Source of the DNA: Blumeriella jaapii
Taxonomy: Eukaryota; Ascomycota; Leotiomycetes; Helotiales; Drepanopezizaceae
Direction: 5' to 3'
NCBI GenBank assembly: GCA_009599575.1
Contig: VWND01000032.1
Coordinates: 62,001 to 126,000, forward strand
DNA length: 64,000 nt
Position 1 is the stretch's first letter, and every line of letters begins with the position of its first letter. A program made the position numbers and the translations under genes. This document shows, piece after piece, positions 21,950-34,030 of this stretch. Under the pieces are notes generated by a model. It did no database searches. It saw only the letters and a program-made list of their open reading frames with translations, and was not told the origin of the DNA.

Positions 21950-24930
21950 ATCAAATATCGCCGCAACGAATGCTTTCTACGACTTTTTTTCGTAAATAAT
22001 AAATTTCAGCTTTTGAACGTAGTTCCACGCTTTGCAAAAGGCGCTGAAAAGCTTTATATTAAAATCGTAAAAATAATCGATTAATTTGTCGTAATTAAAA
22101 CCGATTAACGCTTTTGCTTCGCGTAAAATTAATAAATCGGACCACGGTTGTCTGCCGACGAATGCTTTTGAAAAAGCTCCGAGGCCTGTAAAAAAGATTA
22201 TTTCACGAAATGATTCGAAAATAATCGTTTGCAATCGAAACTACCGAAAATGCTATAATTGCTTTCGCCGTAATACAAACAATATCAGATTATTTATCGG
22301 ATTGTCGTTTTCGAAATAATTTTTGTATTTTTGCGCCGTATAATTATTCGAATAAACCAGTATTGCGCCGTCGGTTTTTTAAATCCTGAATTTAACGAAA
22401 ACTTTTTACTTAGTCGAAAAGCTAATAAAAATTATTTTATTTTTTATTTCGTAGCTTTCGGTTTTATAATCCGATAAAATAGCCGAGGTTATTGTTTTCG
22501 CGTTGAAATACGAAAAAGCTAAGCCTTTTTAAATAGTTTTAATTAGCTTGGCGTCGTAATATAATTGCAAATAAATTTCGATTATTTCCGAATTGTATGC
22601 GAATGCAGGCAAAACGTAGTAATCGAAAATAGCGTCGATAAAGTTTTCGATTTTTTTTTTTTTTTAAAAATCGGCGATATCGAATTTTATAATTATAATG
22701 CGGTCGAGACCAGCGAAACTTGGAACGATCGAAACGTTAAAGTATGCTACGAAGCGGTAGTTTCTAAGGTTCCGGGTAATTAAAGCAGCGAAATAAAGGC
22801 CGGGATATATTTTAAAAGCTTATTAAATAAAATTGTAAAGCATATTAGCGAAAAAAGCTATAAGCGCTTTTTGGGTTTTAACCAGTCGGAAATAATATTT
22901 ATATATAATTTTTTTTTTTTTTATAAAATGCAATAATAGCTTGTTTTTTCCGTTATAAAACCTTACGTAATTAACGAATTCGCAGCTTAGTTTAAATAGA
23001 TTTTAAAGTATACTTTCGGTCGAAAAGCCAGAAAAGTCGGCTTTTAAAAATATTCGTTGTTTTTATTTTTCCACGTTTCAATCGAGTTTTATAATCGCGC
23101 TAAAAGTTTTAAAATCTGCTTTAAAATTTGCGTAGCCTAAATAAGCTTTAGCACGCGCTTAAATAATTTTCGCAGTTTTTCGTCGGAATATAAACTGATT
23201 ATTAAAATCAATTTCGAATACGTCGTAATTCGAATTTCTAATAGCAGCGAATCGATTAGCAAAGCCGATAACGTTAATTTTTTTTGTAATTAAATCGCAA
23301 TACGCCGCGTAATAATATACGTAAAAATAGCAGAATTTGCCGTTTTTTTTAGCGTTAACGTTATTTATAAAAACGAAATTAAAAAATCGGAGTTTTTTAG
23401 CGAAAAAAAGCTCGAATAAAAACGAATTATCGTTTTTAAAAGTTTTTTTTATTTATTTCGACGTATTATATTTGCAATTTTCCGAAAAAAGCTTAATTTA
23501 ATTTTCGTTCGAAACAAAAAAAAAAAAGCTGACGGATTTATTTAATTTTTATATAAAAATATTTAAATAAAACTTTTAAATCGTTTTATCGTCGAAAGCG
23601 AAAGTTTTAAACAGAATAATCTAATTTTATGTTTTTTATATGATTTTTTCCGCGATAATTTCGATATTTTTTTTTAGGTTTTTTCGATCGAATCGTATAA
23701 TAATCGAAATTTTAAATGCTTTTATTAAAATCTGAAATATTAACGGTTCGACGTTTTTAAACGCAGTAAGCGTTTTTAATATTTACGTATTTAGTTTCGA
23801 AAAATCAGATTCAAAATCGTTTGAATTTTTTTTTTTCGGGATATTAAAATGTTTTAAATCTGATTTTGTAAAATCGTCGCGTTTTTTGTTAATTAACTTA
23901 AAGTTTATAATTCGGCGTTGATTTTCGGCTGTTTTTATTCGCGGTGCTTTTTTTGCTAGCGACGTGAATAGTTTTCTTTTTCGAATAAAAAAAGTTTCGA
24001 AAATATCGGCGCGCTTTTTTACGTTTTTTATTTTTATTTTTTCCGGAATTGTTTTTATAAATATAATAGGTTTTTTATATTCGAATAAGCGGTTGTTTAT
24101 TATTACGTTTTTGGTTTCGTTTTCGGATTCGTTTTCGATAATTAAAAGTGAAAATCGCCGAATTATTTTAGCTGCTTTAAAAGTATTAATCGCTACCGCG
24201 TATATTTTTTCGAATTAAACGAAAATAATATTAGTTTTTTCGTTTTTTTCGTCGTTGTAAATTTAAAATATCGGAATAACGTCGTTTTTTTTATTCGGTA
24301 TAAAAATGCCGCATTTAGCGACGCTTAGTTTTTTGCTTTGAAAAAAAATCAGATTTAGGGTTTCGCAGCCGATTAAAACTTTTTTTAGCGATTATATAAC
24401 GTCGTCGATCAGTTTGCAAATAATTGTAAAAAGGCCTGTAAATCTGCGAGCTTTTGGGTTGTTAGCTTTTAAAGCTTATATTTTAAAAATATAAGCGTTT
24501 AATACCCAGACTTTTTTTTTGGTAAAAATAATAGTTTCGAAAAAGCGAGCGAAATGCCGAAATAAAATAACACCGGTAATTTTACTAAAAACGTATTTTT
24601 AAATATTTTTTTTTCGTTAATTTAACAGAAAGCGCAATATTCGGTTTGTTATTTTTTTTTTATTATTTCGAGCTTTTTTTGTTTCGGCGAGAACTTTTAA
24701 AGCGTTATCGTAATTAAGCAAGAATTTGTCGTAATCAAAGCTTTTACGAACGAATTCAGTTTTAACGAAGCTTTCGTAATCGAGTAGAAATTCGTTAACG
24801 TTTTTAATTATTATATCGAATTGTTTTATAAACGTTTTTACGAAAATTGCTTATTGATTTGGAATAACGGTATTATATGCTTATTTAAACTCGGAAAAAT
24901 TGCGTATAATAATTCCGTTCCAAAATAAAT
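21950..24930 (-). pseudogene. Unidentified ORF3 downstream of the Gypsy-B1 integrase
   Basis: A largely open minus-strand frame of nearly 1000 codons lies between integrase and 3' LTR. Its stops are almost all TAA/TAG. Landmarks in order: FVKTEFVRKSFDYDKFLLNY (about 24.7 kb), NAKKNGKFCYFYVYYYAAYC and NVIGFANRFAAIRNSNYDVF (about 23.2-23.35 kb), a frame slip in the A run at 22910-22923, NYRFVAYFNVSIVPSFAGLD (about 22.7 kb), and the open piece 21977-22234 with VGRQPWSDLLILREAKALIG. I do not recognise a domain: it is not RT, integrase, RNase H, or an evident envelope (no signal peptide or membrane segment seen). It could be an element accessory protein or a captured host gene. Confidence 0.6.
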
Positions 24931-25480
24931 TAAAAATAAATTTGCCAAATTTGGCAACGCTTTATTTAAAAAACGATATAATATCGATAGGTTTGTTAAT
25001 CAAAAAAATATATTATATTTGTTAAAAAATAATTGGAAAAAAGTACGGGGATTATAAAATATTTGTATCCAAAAGCTACGGAAATCCGCATGCTGTTTTT
25101 TTAATAAACTATAACTGTTTAAATAAGTATTTGTTTAAAACAGCGAAAAAAGTAAATAATACAGAAAATAGCAAATAATAAAATATATAAAAAATAGTTT
25201 TCGTAAAATATGCGAATAATATAAATATATTAAATATACGGCTCAAATATATACAAAGCTTTTGTTTTAATAAACAAAAGTATAGTTAAATAAAAAAAAT
25301 ATAATAAATGTTTTAAATAATATAAAAAAAGATTTTAAAAATAAATAGTATATATAAAACAGAAATAATTAGATTATATATAAGCAAAGCAGAATAAAAA
25401 CAGTAAAATAATATATAATAAAAAGGAAAACAATAAGTAACAAAAACAGTAAAACAGTTAATAAACAATTTTATAAATAC
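24931..25480. other. CpG-poor AT spacer in Gypsy-B1
   Basis: Roughly 500 bp between the integrase end and ORF3, with almost no CpG and many TA/AA steps, unlike the CpG-rich coding parts on both sides. No frame. Probably an untranslated spacer that was already AT-rich before RIP. Confidence 0.55.
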
Positions 25481-25689
25481 TTTTTTTTTTTTCGGTTATA
25501 GATGGAATTACGACTTGAATTATGCTTTCAGCAGCGGAATTATCGTTCGGTTGTTTCCAAACCTTTTCAAAAAGGTGGGCTTTTTTTTTTTTAAAAGTAT
25601 AATCGCTTTGGTCGAAGTCGTTATCGGAGTCGCTGAAATCGGAATCGCTTTTTAATTTAAAATCTAGAAAATAAACTTGCTGGTTTTTT

Positions 25690-26790
25690 TTGTAAAATCG
25701 TTTTAATCGGTTGGCGGCGAACGTTTTTTTCAGCTTTGTTTTATCGAATTCCGTAAATTTATAATAGCTTTTATTTAATTCGGCCTCGTATATTTCGTAA
25801 GGTCCGAGCCATTTATAATTAAGCTTAATATCGGCCGATTTATTAATAACGCGCTAAACGTTGTAAATTAAAATCAGATTTTCTTTTTTAATTAGCGTTT
25901 TTTTTAAAACTTTGGTTTTATCCCAGATTTTTTTAGCTGTTTTCTTATATTTTTTTTTTTTTAAAATTATTTTTTTTATATTTATATCGCGGTAATCGAA
26001 TTATTTAAATTTTATTATTAATAAGTCTGCTTTCGTTTTTATTTTAACTACGTTATAAAGCTTTTATACAAGCTATTTTGTTTTCAGAGGCAGTCGAGCG
26101 TTTTTGCCGTATTAAATAAAAAATAAGGTTATTTCAGTAGAAACGTATATGCATATACGTATAACAAAAAGCATTTTCGAGAATTTCCGCGACTAACGTT
26201 TATAGCTTTTTCGAATGATTTTTAAAAGGCCGTTAAAAATATTTTTATAATTTCGTTTAACGGATTTATTGCTTTTCGAATTATAAGCTAAAATTTAAAT
26301 ACGCTGGATCCCGTATTTTTTTATAAAAGTTTCGATAACGCTTTTGTTTTCGGATTTATCGTCGATGTTTAATTTGCTAAACAAACCGTATCGATATACA
26401 ACGTTTTTTTAAAAAAAAATTGCTATAACTTCGGAAATAGCGTTTCGAAAAAGTCTTTTTTCAAGCCATTTAAACAAATCGTCGATAGCGAATACAAAAT
26501 ACGTATGCTCGCGGTCGGTAATCGGTACGCGTATAACGTCGAAATGAATTTTTTTTTAAATTTCAAAAAATTACGTCGGATATAATAAGTTTTTTTTTCG
26601 GCTAAGCTTTCGTTTTTAGCAAAAAATACAGCTTTTAACAAAAGCTTTGCAATTTTCGAAGCATTTTTTTTATTAAAAATCGTTTTTGATTCGGTAATAA
26701 ATAGCTTTTGCTTTTTTATAAAACACTTTTTCGTAAGCTTTTTTTATAATTTAAAACTTGTCAGTTTTATTATTTATCACTAAGCGTTTT
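25690..26790 (-). pseudogene. Gypsy-B1 integrase
   Basis: The minus strand gives CIFC of the zinc region (codons at about 26619-26630), then KIHFDVIRVP (the first catalytic Asp, at about 26537-26548) followed by TYFVFAIDDLFKWLE. The C-terminal end KLNYKWLGPYEIYE (about 25785-25830) is followed by KTFAANRLKRF (about 25693-25725), the usual end of fungal gypsy integrases. Stops and A-run shifts break it between 25900 and 26400. Confidence 0.85.
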
Positions 26791-27160
26791 TAATATATAT
26801 TATTTTTTATTTTATACAACTTTTTATCGGCTAAAATATAATCGAAAGCTTGGTTTTTAAATAATTTAAATTAATAATTTAACACGCTAAATAATTTAAA
26901 CAAAATAATTAAATAATATACGATTAAATAAAAGTTTTCGGTCTCGTAATTATCGATTAAAAGTTTATCTTCGTTGTTATTCGGCTTATTCCGATCGTTT
27001 TCGGTTAAATCCATTCGCGATGCTAGCCGAAATAATAACGCGAATGCTTTTTCGGCCTGAAAATTAATGTTTTTTATTCGCGGTGCCAGCCGAAATAACA
27101 ACGCGAATGCTTTTGGTTTTGTAAAACTCAAAGCGCAAATAGCGAAGCAGCCGATTTCGT
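26791..27160 (-). pseudogene. Gypsy-B1 linker between RNase H and integrase, with tandem duplication
   Basis: The open minus frame 26871-27131 contains KAFALLFRLA(P/S)R(I/M) twice, from a 63-70 bp tandem duplication (27012-27046 and 27076-27109). The rest (DKLLIDNYETENFYLIVYYL) fits the acidic linker before integrase. Confidence 0.6.
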
Positions 27161-27169
27161 CAGCGATTT

Positions 27170-28900
27170 ACTCGTCGATATCTTATTCGCTTTGTTTAGC
27201 GAAATTAAATAAATAAAAGCGTTTTCGTTTGAAAAGGCCGTTTGCCGCTGTATTAATTATTTTCTTAATATATTTAATTTCGAAATTTATAAATCGCATC
27301 CAGGCTATTTAATTAATAACGAATGCTTTTGGCAGATTATTAGCTTTTTTATTTAATTAATCGATAAAAACTTTTGCGTTTGTTTCTAAAATAAAATATA
27401 CGCCGTATAATTCGCTTTTTATTTTTTTTATTATTTTAAAAGCGCCTCGATATTTTCGTTTAATAGCATCGTAGCGTATTTTAGCGAAAGATTATAAGCC
27501 GCTTTCGAATCGTAAAAAATACCGTTTTTTATTTTCGTCGATTTATTATAATACAGCTTTTTAACCGAAAATATTAGCGTCGATAATTAAAATAATTTCT
27601 TTTGCGTTTGGGCTATAATCGATCCGCACAAATAATAAAGCCGATAAAAGGTCGTTTTAAAAACTTTTATAATTTTGTTTTGTTTTTTTTTCTAAACGAA
27701 ATCGATTTTTTTTTTTATCGTGGCGTAAATAAATACAGCTTTTTAAAAAAAGTTTTTGATTTAATTGCGATAATAAATCACAACGCTAATAAAAGCTTTA
27801 GTTTCGGTAATATTTTTATATTTTTTTTATTCGCAAATTTTTTCAATTTTCTTTCGTTAAAAATAGCGGCCAGCGCTATCGGTTATATAGCCAACGATAT
27901 TTATTTCGGATATACAAAATTTTAATCGAAGGCTAATAATAGCTTTGGCTTTTTCGAAGCAAACTATAATTTTGTCGATATTCTGAATATGTTTTATTAT
28001 ATAGCGTCGAATTTCAGAAAAAATCTTTTTATTATTATAATATAATCTGAGGCTTTTTATTCCGACGTCGTTAACGTAAAAAAAACAATATCAGAAATGC
28101 AAATTATAAAAACTTTGTATACGACTTTTACAAATTAAACGACTGAATTAATAGCTTTTATAAGTATTTTGATTATACGCAGCAAACCGATTAAAATTTA
28201 AATTGCTATTATATTTCGAAATCGTAGATTAAGTATTAAATAATCGTAGCTAAAAAACAGGTCGAAAAAAAAAGCGATCGTTAATTTTGCGAATTCGTTT
28301 AAAAATTAATCGACGTTAAATAGCACGTTCGCGTTTCGTATCGTTATTTTGTTTATTTCGACGACCGCGATAATAAATTTGTAAATGTTTTTTTTTTTTT
28401 TCGCAACGATAAACTATTTGTTTTTATATAGGCCGTGGCAGAATTCGAAAATCTTTTGTTTAATTCGTTTTTTTAGCATTTCGACTATTTTATTTTGAAA
28501 GGTTTTGAAAATTAAAAAAGTTTTTTTTTGCCAAGCTTCGTAAAATACGGTTTTAATATCGATATAAAACGTAACGTTAAAACTAAATTGGCTTATTTCG
28601 ATAAAATCAAAAATTATAGCTTTTTTTCGGTTGCGTAAAATTTCGTACAAAATCTTTTTTTTTTTTAGCAAAAATTAAATTCCGATTGCTAAATTATTAA
28701 ATCGTTTTTTTGTAAATCGGCTGCTAAATAATAAGCTGGAAAATCGGCCGGTAATAAGTTTTTCGAATTCGCTAATAATTAATTAAAATAGTTTTGTTAT
28801 TTTATTTTTTTCAAATCAATTATTTATTTTTTCGAAAATATTCTTATCAGATTCGCTAAAATTTACAAATCGTATTTTATTAGCTTTGCGCTTGTAAAAA
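27170..28900 (-). pseudogene. Gypsy-B1 reverse transcriptase and RNase H
   Basis: Two frames alternate on the minus strand: FFDLFFSYDYLILNLR-type residues near 28.3 kb, INSVVFVKVVYK with one stop (28.1-28.2 kb), FYVNDVGIKS (catalytic FLDDV with the first Asp now Asn, codons at about 28067-28082), then IQNIDKIIVCFEKAKAIIS. The pattern LFSGYDQ...NSV.QFV...FLDD(V/I)..KGP is that of a fungal Ty3/gypsy lineage. RNase H should follow (27.2-27.6 kb) but is too damaged to show its motifs. Confidence 0.78.
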
Positions 28901-29279
28901 ATACTGATATTAATACAAAAAAGTAAAATGTATAAATCGGATTTGTTTAATACGAAAACGAAATCTTCGGAACTTTTATTTCCGAATTAATAGCCAAAAA
29001 TATTAATATTAACCAATTTTATTCGCGGTGCTATTTCGATTAACAACGTAAGTGTTTTTAGCCGAGTATTTTCCAGGTTTTATTATAACTCAGCGTTTGT
29101 TTTAAAACCAAAGCCGGCTATTCGTTTCCCGATAGAACGTCGATTAAAGAAACTTTATCGCCGGCGACGATAATTTGACCTTAAAAAAATCGGTTTTAAT
29201 TCCAGAAAAAAGCTTTTATCTGGCCGTTTTCGGTGTATTTAAAGCTGACGAGACTTTCCAAAATTCAAAGCATTTTAAA

Positions 29280-29520
29280 AATAATAAAATAAAAGCATTT
29301 TTTTATTATTAAAAAGTTTTTATAAATAATAATATTTCTAACGTCGATTTTTATATTTCGTACAATTTTATTAAATTTAATAATATTTTTATTAACGATA
29401 ATATAAATTATTCGTTTATCGGTGATAATCGGGATATTATTAGCTTCGGCTGTTTCCTAGTTTATACAATTAACTTCGGCTTTATTATCGAGTAAAGCGA
29501 AAGCGGTCGTACTTTTTTCA
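29280..29520 (-). pseudogene. Gypsy-B1 aspartic protease
   Basis: Minus-strand TTAFALLDNKAEVNCI (catalytic part at about 29470-29500) is the retropepsin active-site block. The expected D-S-G-A is D-N-K-A, with Ser and Gly both changed by G-to-A. The flanking IPIITDKRIIYIIV matches the downstream strand. Region 28900-29280 between protease and RT shows only short pieces. Confidence 0.82.
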
Positions 29521-29999
29521 AATATTATTTTTATTTTTGGCGCTTTTATAGCCGTATAAAAGCAGTTTCGTCGTTTTAATTTTTGGGTTTTTATAGCGAA
29601 AGCCAAAAGGCTGACTTTTTCCGAAGATTTCTTTCCATCGGCTAAATTAATTACGATATTATAAATTTTTTTTTAGTTTTTCTTTAATTTAAAATTGTTT
29701 CTTTTTCGGATGATTTTAACTTTTTCGTTTCTTTTTAATACAAGGATTTATTTATTAATAATTTTGTCGAATCTCCTTTCTGTATTAAATAAGTCGCTGA
29801 ATTTTAATTTAATTTTTTGTTTTATAATTTTTTCAATAGCTTCGTCGACGGCTTCGGGGCTAATATATTTATCGATTTATTTTTCGCTTCGCATTAGTAA
29901 TAAGCGCTTAGAAACTGGTATTTTCTAAATAATTTAAACCGGCGTATCGGTATCGATATTTTTTATATCGTCGTTAATTTTTTCTATTATAAGCGTTTT

Positions 30000-32390
30000 T
30001 TTAATAGTTTTATCGGATTTTTCTCGAATTTCAAAATTTTTTTTTTTTTCGATTTTAACGTTTTTTTTTACGCTTGTTGGTTTGACGAATGGGACAGAAG
30101 CATTTTGCTTTTTTGTAATTCGCTGGCTTAATTATGCAATTATAATATTTGCAAATACGATATTTATATTAGCAATATATGTATTCGTTTTTTATTTATA
30201 CATTTAAATTTTATTTATATTTAGAATAAAAAATTTCTTTTTAATTAGTACGTTTTCTGAAATATTTTTTTTTTTATTAATAAAAATCGTTTTTTTATTT
30301 TTTTTGTTTTTTAAGCAGTCGTTCTATTTCGTATCTTTTATTTTTAAGCGAATAATGTTTAACCAGCTTTGATTTTTAGCTTTATTAAAAGGGCTTATTT
30401 CTGCTTTCGTCGGCCCGAGGCAAATCGCTTCGTATTTGTTAATATAACAGATACTATTATTTATACAAAAATTAAACGCTTTGTATTTTAAGCAAATATA
30501 AGATTTTTCGCAGTAAATTTTTTTTCTTATTACAAAATCCATATTTAAGATCACAGAATCTGTTTTAATAATTACTTTTATTACTTTAATAGCCGCGATT
30601 TTGATTTTCGCGTTAGTTTTTTTTTTTTTTTAATAATCGTTATTATAATTAATATTTCGTTAATTCTGATCGCTAACACAGAAAGGTTGCCATTGGGCAG
30701 CTATTACTTTTACGATAGCTTAGCGAAGCTAATTATTTCGCGCATTTTAAAAAGAATAATTGTTATAAAAGCTATTTTAATCGTTTTTATTATCCGAATT
30801 AACGTAAAAAAGTTTTTTTTGCTGCTGCATAAAACCTTCGATTTTGCTCTGAAGTTTTTGAATTTTAATATCGGTAAATTTTAATACGAAAGTTTCGATA
30901 TTTTTGTTAAGCTTTTCCAAGCCAATAAACTCTGCGAAACAATTAAATAATATAATAACTGATTGTTTTTTGGCGATTTCGATAATTTTTAATAGCTAGG
31001 CATATTTTTGTATTAAAGCTTCTACGTTTTTTTTGTAAATAAAAAAGGGCGATTTCTTTTGATTTATAGCTTCGATAATACGTTCGTTTTAATTTTATTT
31101 AAAAACGAATTTTATAAATTTGAAATATTAATCGAAGGTTTTAAGATTTTGTTCGTTAATTTTAAAATGCTTAATAGTTTTATTACAAATGCTAGTTGGA
31201 AGGCCAAATAAAAACAATTTTTCCTGCTTAACTTCGCTTAAAACCTTTTTATTAACGAAAACGTTAAAAATTTTCGTATAAGTACGATAATAAACTTTGA
31301 GTTTTTTAATTTAGCGAATTATTATAACAAATTGTTTAAAAAAAGCGATAGTATCGCGGATTTGCTAGCGATCGTAGTTTCGGAATTCCGATTTCAAAAC
31401 TTTAATTAGCTTACGCCAGTTTCGAACTTTAATAGCTTTTTATTTATTTATCGATTTAATAATATTTTTGATAATTAAATTATAATAACGAGAAAATTTA
31501 TCGAATATTTTAGTTTCAAAAACTCCGAAATCTTTACAAGTTTTTTTATATTTCTTAATAAAATCGATAATATTAGCGCTACTAAATAAAAGTGTACTAG
31601 AAGAGCCAAAAAAGGGCATGCGGCCTCGCATAAGAAAACGAAAAGCGTCGTTATCTATAATATTAATAAAAATGTTGGTAGGGTTTGAATTAAACGAATA
31701 AATATTTTCTGAAATTGCAAATTAAAAGTTTTTAGTATAAGAAAAATCGTTTTTAATAAGAAAGCTATCAAAAAAATTTTTATATTCTTTAAAAAAATTA
31801 AATAAAATAAAATTGCGTCCAAATATTTAGATAATATATTAAAAAACTTGTTTTTTAATAAGTTAACTAAATTAATATAATATTATTATATAATTTACGG
31901 TTTCGATATTCCGTGGCTCAGGCCAATGCACGTACAGCCATCTTTTTATTATTTTTAATAAAAAGTCGCAAATTGTAATTGCCATAATTATAAAACGTAA
32001 AATCAAAAGATTAAATTTTCGCCAAGCGTTTGACCAAAAGAGATTTAATTCAAAAAGGCCGAGCGCAGCGGTCGAAGCGTACGAACTAATATTCGATTTA
32101 TTATTTTTAAATAAAAAAGCGACTTTCGAATTTTAAACTTCGCACGGTTCAGGATTATTTAATCGCAATTTCAAACGTTTCTGAAATATATTGCATTTTT
32201 GTAATTTAATAATTATGCGCAAAATAAAAGAAGCTATTAAAAATCTTTTATATAATGCAGCTGCGAACAATATCATATAAAAAGTCTTTTAAGCCGTAAT
32301 AGCGAAATATCGAAATCGATTTTAATTGAAAATTTGAAAAATACATCGGCGAATATATAAAAATAAAACACCGAAGTTTGAATTTTTGCG
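30000..32390 (-). pseudogene. Gypsy-B1 gag
   Basis: The gag N-terminal block RGRMPFFGSSSTLLF lies at 31440-31631. The C-terminal cysteine region at 30324-30554 reads YICLKYKAFNFC then ICYINKYEAICLGPTKAEIS. Its spacing suggests C-x2-C-type pairs, several now Tyr (TGC to TAC). The matching parts of B2 are at 10660-10851 and about 1350-1467. Confidence 0.75.
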
Positions 32391-32400
32391 TAGGTTACTA
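32388..32400 (-). promoter_or_regulatory. Primer binding site of Gypsy-B1
   Basis: The minus strand reads tagtaacctacgc two bases inside the 5' LTR. With B2 it fits TGGTAACCTACGC, a tRNA 3'-end complement. Confidence 0.55.
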
Positions 32401-32402
32401 AA

Positions 32403-32669
32403 TGTAAAAATAAATAGGAAAACCAGATTAATACGGCCATATATCGGTGGGTAAAATAGTCTAGGGAATTTTTAAAAAAGACTAAAGAAAAAATAAAAAA
32501 AATAAGTGAAGGTATAAATTGGATTGCGTGCTTATAATACTATTTAAGGGGGTGCTTTGCTCTTATATCTGTTAAAAGTAGTCAGTGGCAGGGGGTCTCG
32601 GAGGGGTTTATGCCTCGATCATAGCTAAAACTACCAACTCCTATCAATACAAGGTATCACCGTTTTACA
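32403..32669 (-). repeat. Gypsy-B1 5' LTR
   Basis: The inner edge is mutated (tgtaaaaataaatagg). The outer half is intact, with ggcagggggtctcggagggg near 32590 and the end accgttttaca. Confidence 0.93.
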
Positions 32670-32673
32670 CCAG

Positions 32674-33510
32674 TTTTAACAGAAACGTAAATTCTTCAAA
32701 TATTATTTCTTTCAAATCCAATAAGAATTTCTATTTTGGCTTTAAAAGCAAGCTTGCGATTCTGAACGCGTCGTTCAGATTCGATAAAAACGTAAACTTT
32801 ACAGCCTAGAACTCGAAAGTGTTTGACCGAGGGCTTATATTCCATTTTTAGCTAAATATTATTTCAAAAGGCTTAATAAGGGGTTTTATTATTTAATTAA
32901 ATATTAGCCGTAAAATTAGTAATATAAATTACAGCTAATAAAGTTTCTGGCTATAAAAATTCCGGAATTTCCTGATTAATTATAATAGTTCGAAGCTTTT
33001 TTATTAGAATGCGAATCGAACGTTTCGATCGACCGTTTTGCTTTGGAATATAAAAAGTAGATTTCTTTAAAACTATTCCAAGATGTTTAGCTAGCTTTCG
33101 CATTTGCGTAAAATTGTATTTTTTGCTTTTATCATAACGCTATTTTTTGATTATACGATTATATTAGATTTTAACAAAGCGGATTATTTTTTTATTAGCT
33201 TGAAAAGCTTTATTTTTCTTAGAGTATATATAATTTTAACGAATTATAAATGCAGGGCAAGTAAAAATCGAGGCATATTTATAGCCGTAAATACCGTTTT
33301 AAAAAATAAAATGTATTATATCGACGTGCAATTTATCGAAAGCTTTAATAAATTTGGAGCGAGCCGAACGTTTATTCGTTTTTTTGATAGGTCGGCTAAA
33401 TTCGCAAAATTAATATACACGTGTTCTGCCTGTTTTAGTCTTTTTAAACTTTATATTAATAATACTGTTTTGAATGTTTCGAACTGTTTATAGTCCAAAA
33501 TAACAAAAAC
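32674..33510 (-). pseudogene. Copia-E integrase
   Basis: On the minus strand: SRPIKKTNKRSARS, KAFDKLHVDIIHFIF (first Asp), KKYNFTQMRKLAKHLGIVLK, then PKQNGRSKRSIRILIKKLR, the family's QNG..ER(S/A)IRT block. The catalytic Glu there is Lys (GAA to AAA), so the enzyme would be dead. Next is EFL, one stop, PETLLAVIYITN. The reading frame is otherwise fairly complete. It is cut at 32670 by B1. Confidence 0.88.
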
Positions 33511-33517
33511 GTTTGTG

Positions 33518-34030
33518 TTAAAATTCGATATTAATTAAAGCTTTTTTAATAGCAGCAAGTAAAGCGTGCATTGCGACGTAAATTAAACTGATTGAAAACT
33601 TTTCTATAATAAACAATCTTTTATTAATAGCGCAGATTTTATTATCGTTGATTATGTAAAAAATATTCGATTTCAGATAGCTTTCAAGCTTACTAAGCTT
33701 AAAGCCTAAAAAGAGCGAAACAAAGCAAAAAAGCATATAAACCGTATTATACAATTCCAGCATTCGTACAAAACCATTTGTTTTAAGCGTACGAATAATA
33801 CAAATGCCTAGACCTAAGGGTTTGATTGGCCCATTTGCAATAGCCATTAGGGGTAAATCGTTTTTAAGCTTGTAAAAAGTAAACTTAAAAAAATCGTTGC
33901 AAATATAATCTGTAACTTTTGTATTATAAAGCCAGCGATTTTTCTTTTTAAATATAAAAAGAAGATTGTTTTCAGAGGCAATAACATTATTAAAAAGCAA
34001 TTTAGTAAAAACTATTAATTCACCGAACAT
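33518..34030 (-). pseudogene. Copia-E protease and gag-pre-integrase
   Basis: This is one open frame of 170 codons. RWLYNTKVTDYI (about 33905-33940) is the copia protease active-site block W-x-x-D-S-G-A with Asp changed to Asn, so inactive. It continues with PLGLGICIIRTLK, then LELYNTVYMLFCFVSLFLGF, the copia 'VLYVP...LVSV..L' segment, and ends before the integrase. It is the longest surviving frame of this element. Confidence 0.85.

Larger units (their letters stand above)
21366..32669 (-). mobile_element. Gypsy-B copy 1 (B1), Ty3/gypsy element with extra 3' frame, 11.3 kb
   Basis: Both LTRs are 267 bp (21366-21632, 32403-32669). A 4-bp TSD ccag flanks it inside Copia-E. Minus-strand order is gag (30.0-32.4 kb), protease (29.4 kb), RT/RNase H (27.2-28.9 kb), integrase (25.7-26.8 kb), a CpG-poor AT spacer, and a 3-kb frame of unknown product. 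Integrase after RT is the gypsy order. At 11.3 kb it is long for the superfamily, owing to the 3' part. All frames are RIP-damaged. Confidence 0.94.

Noticed and set aside
33104..33493. 129-codon plus-strand frame
   Set aside because: It is antisense to the clearly recognisable Copia-E integrase on the minus strand.
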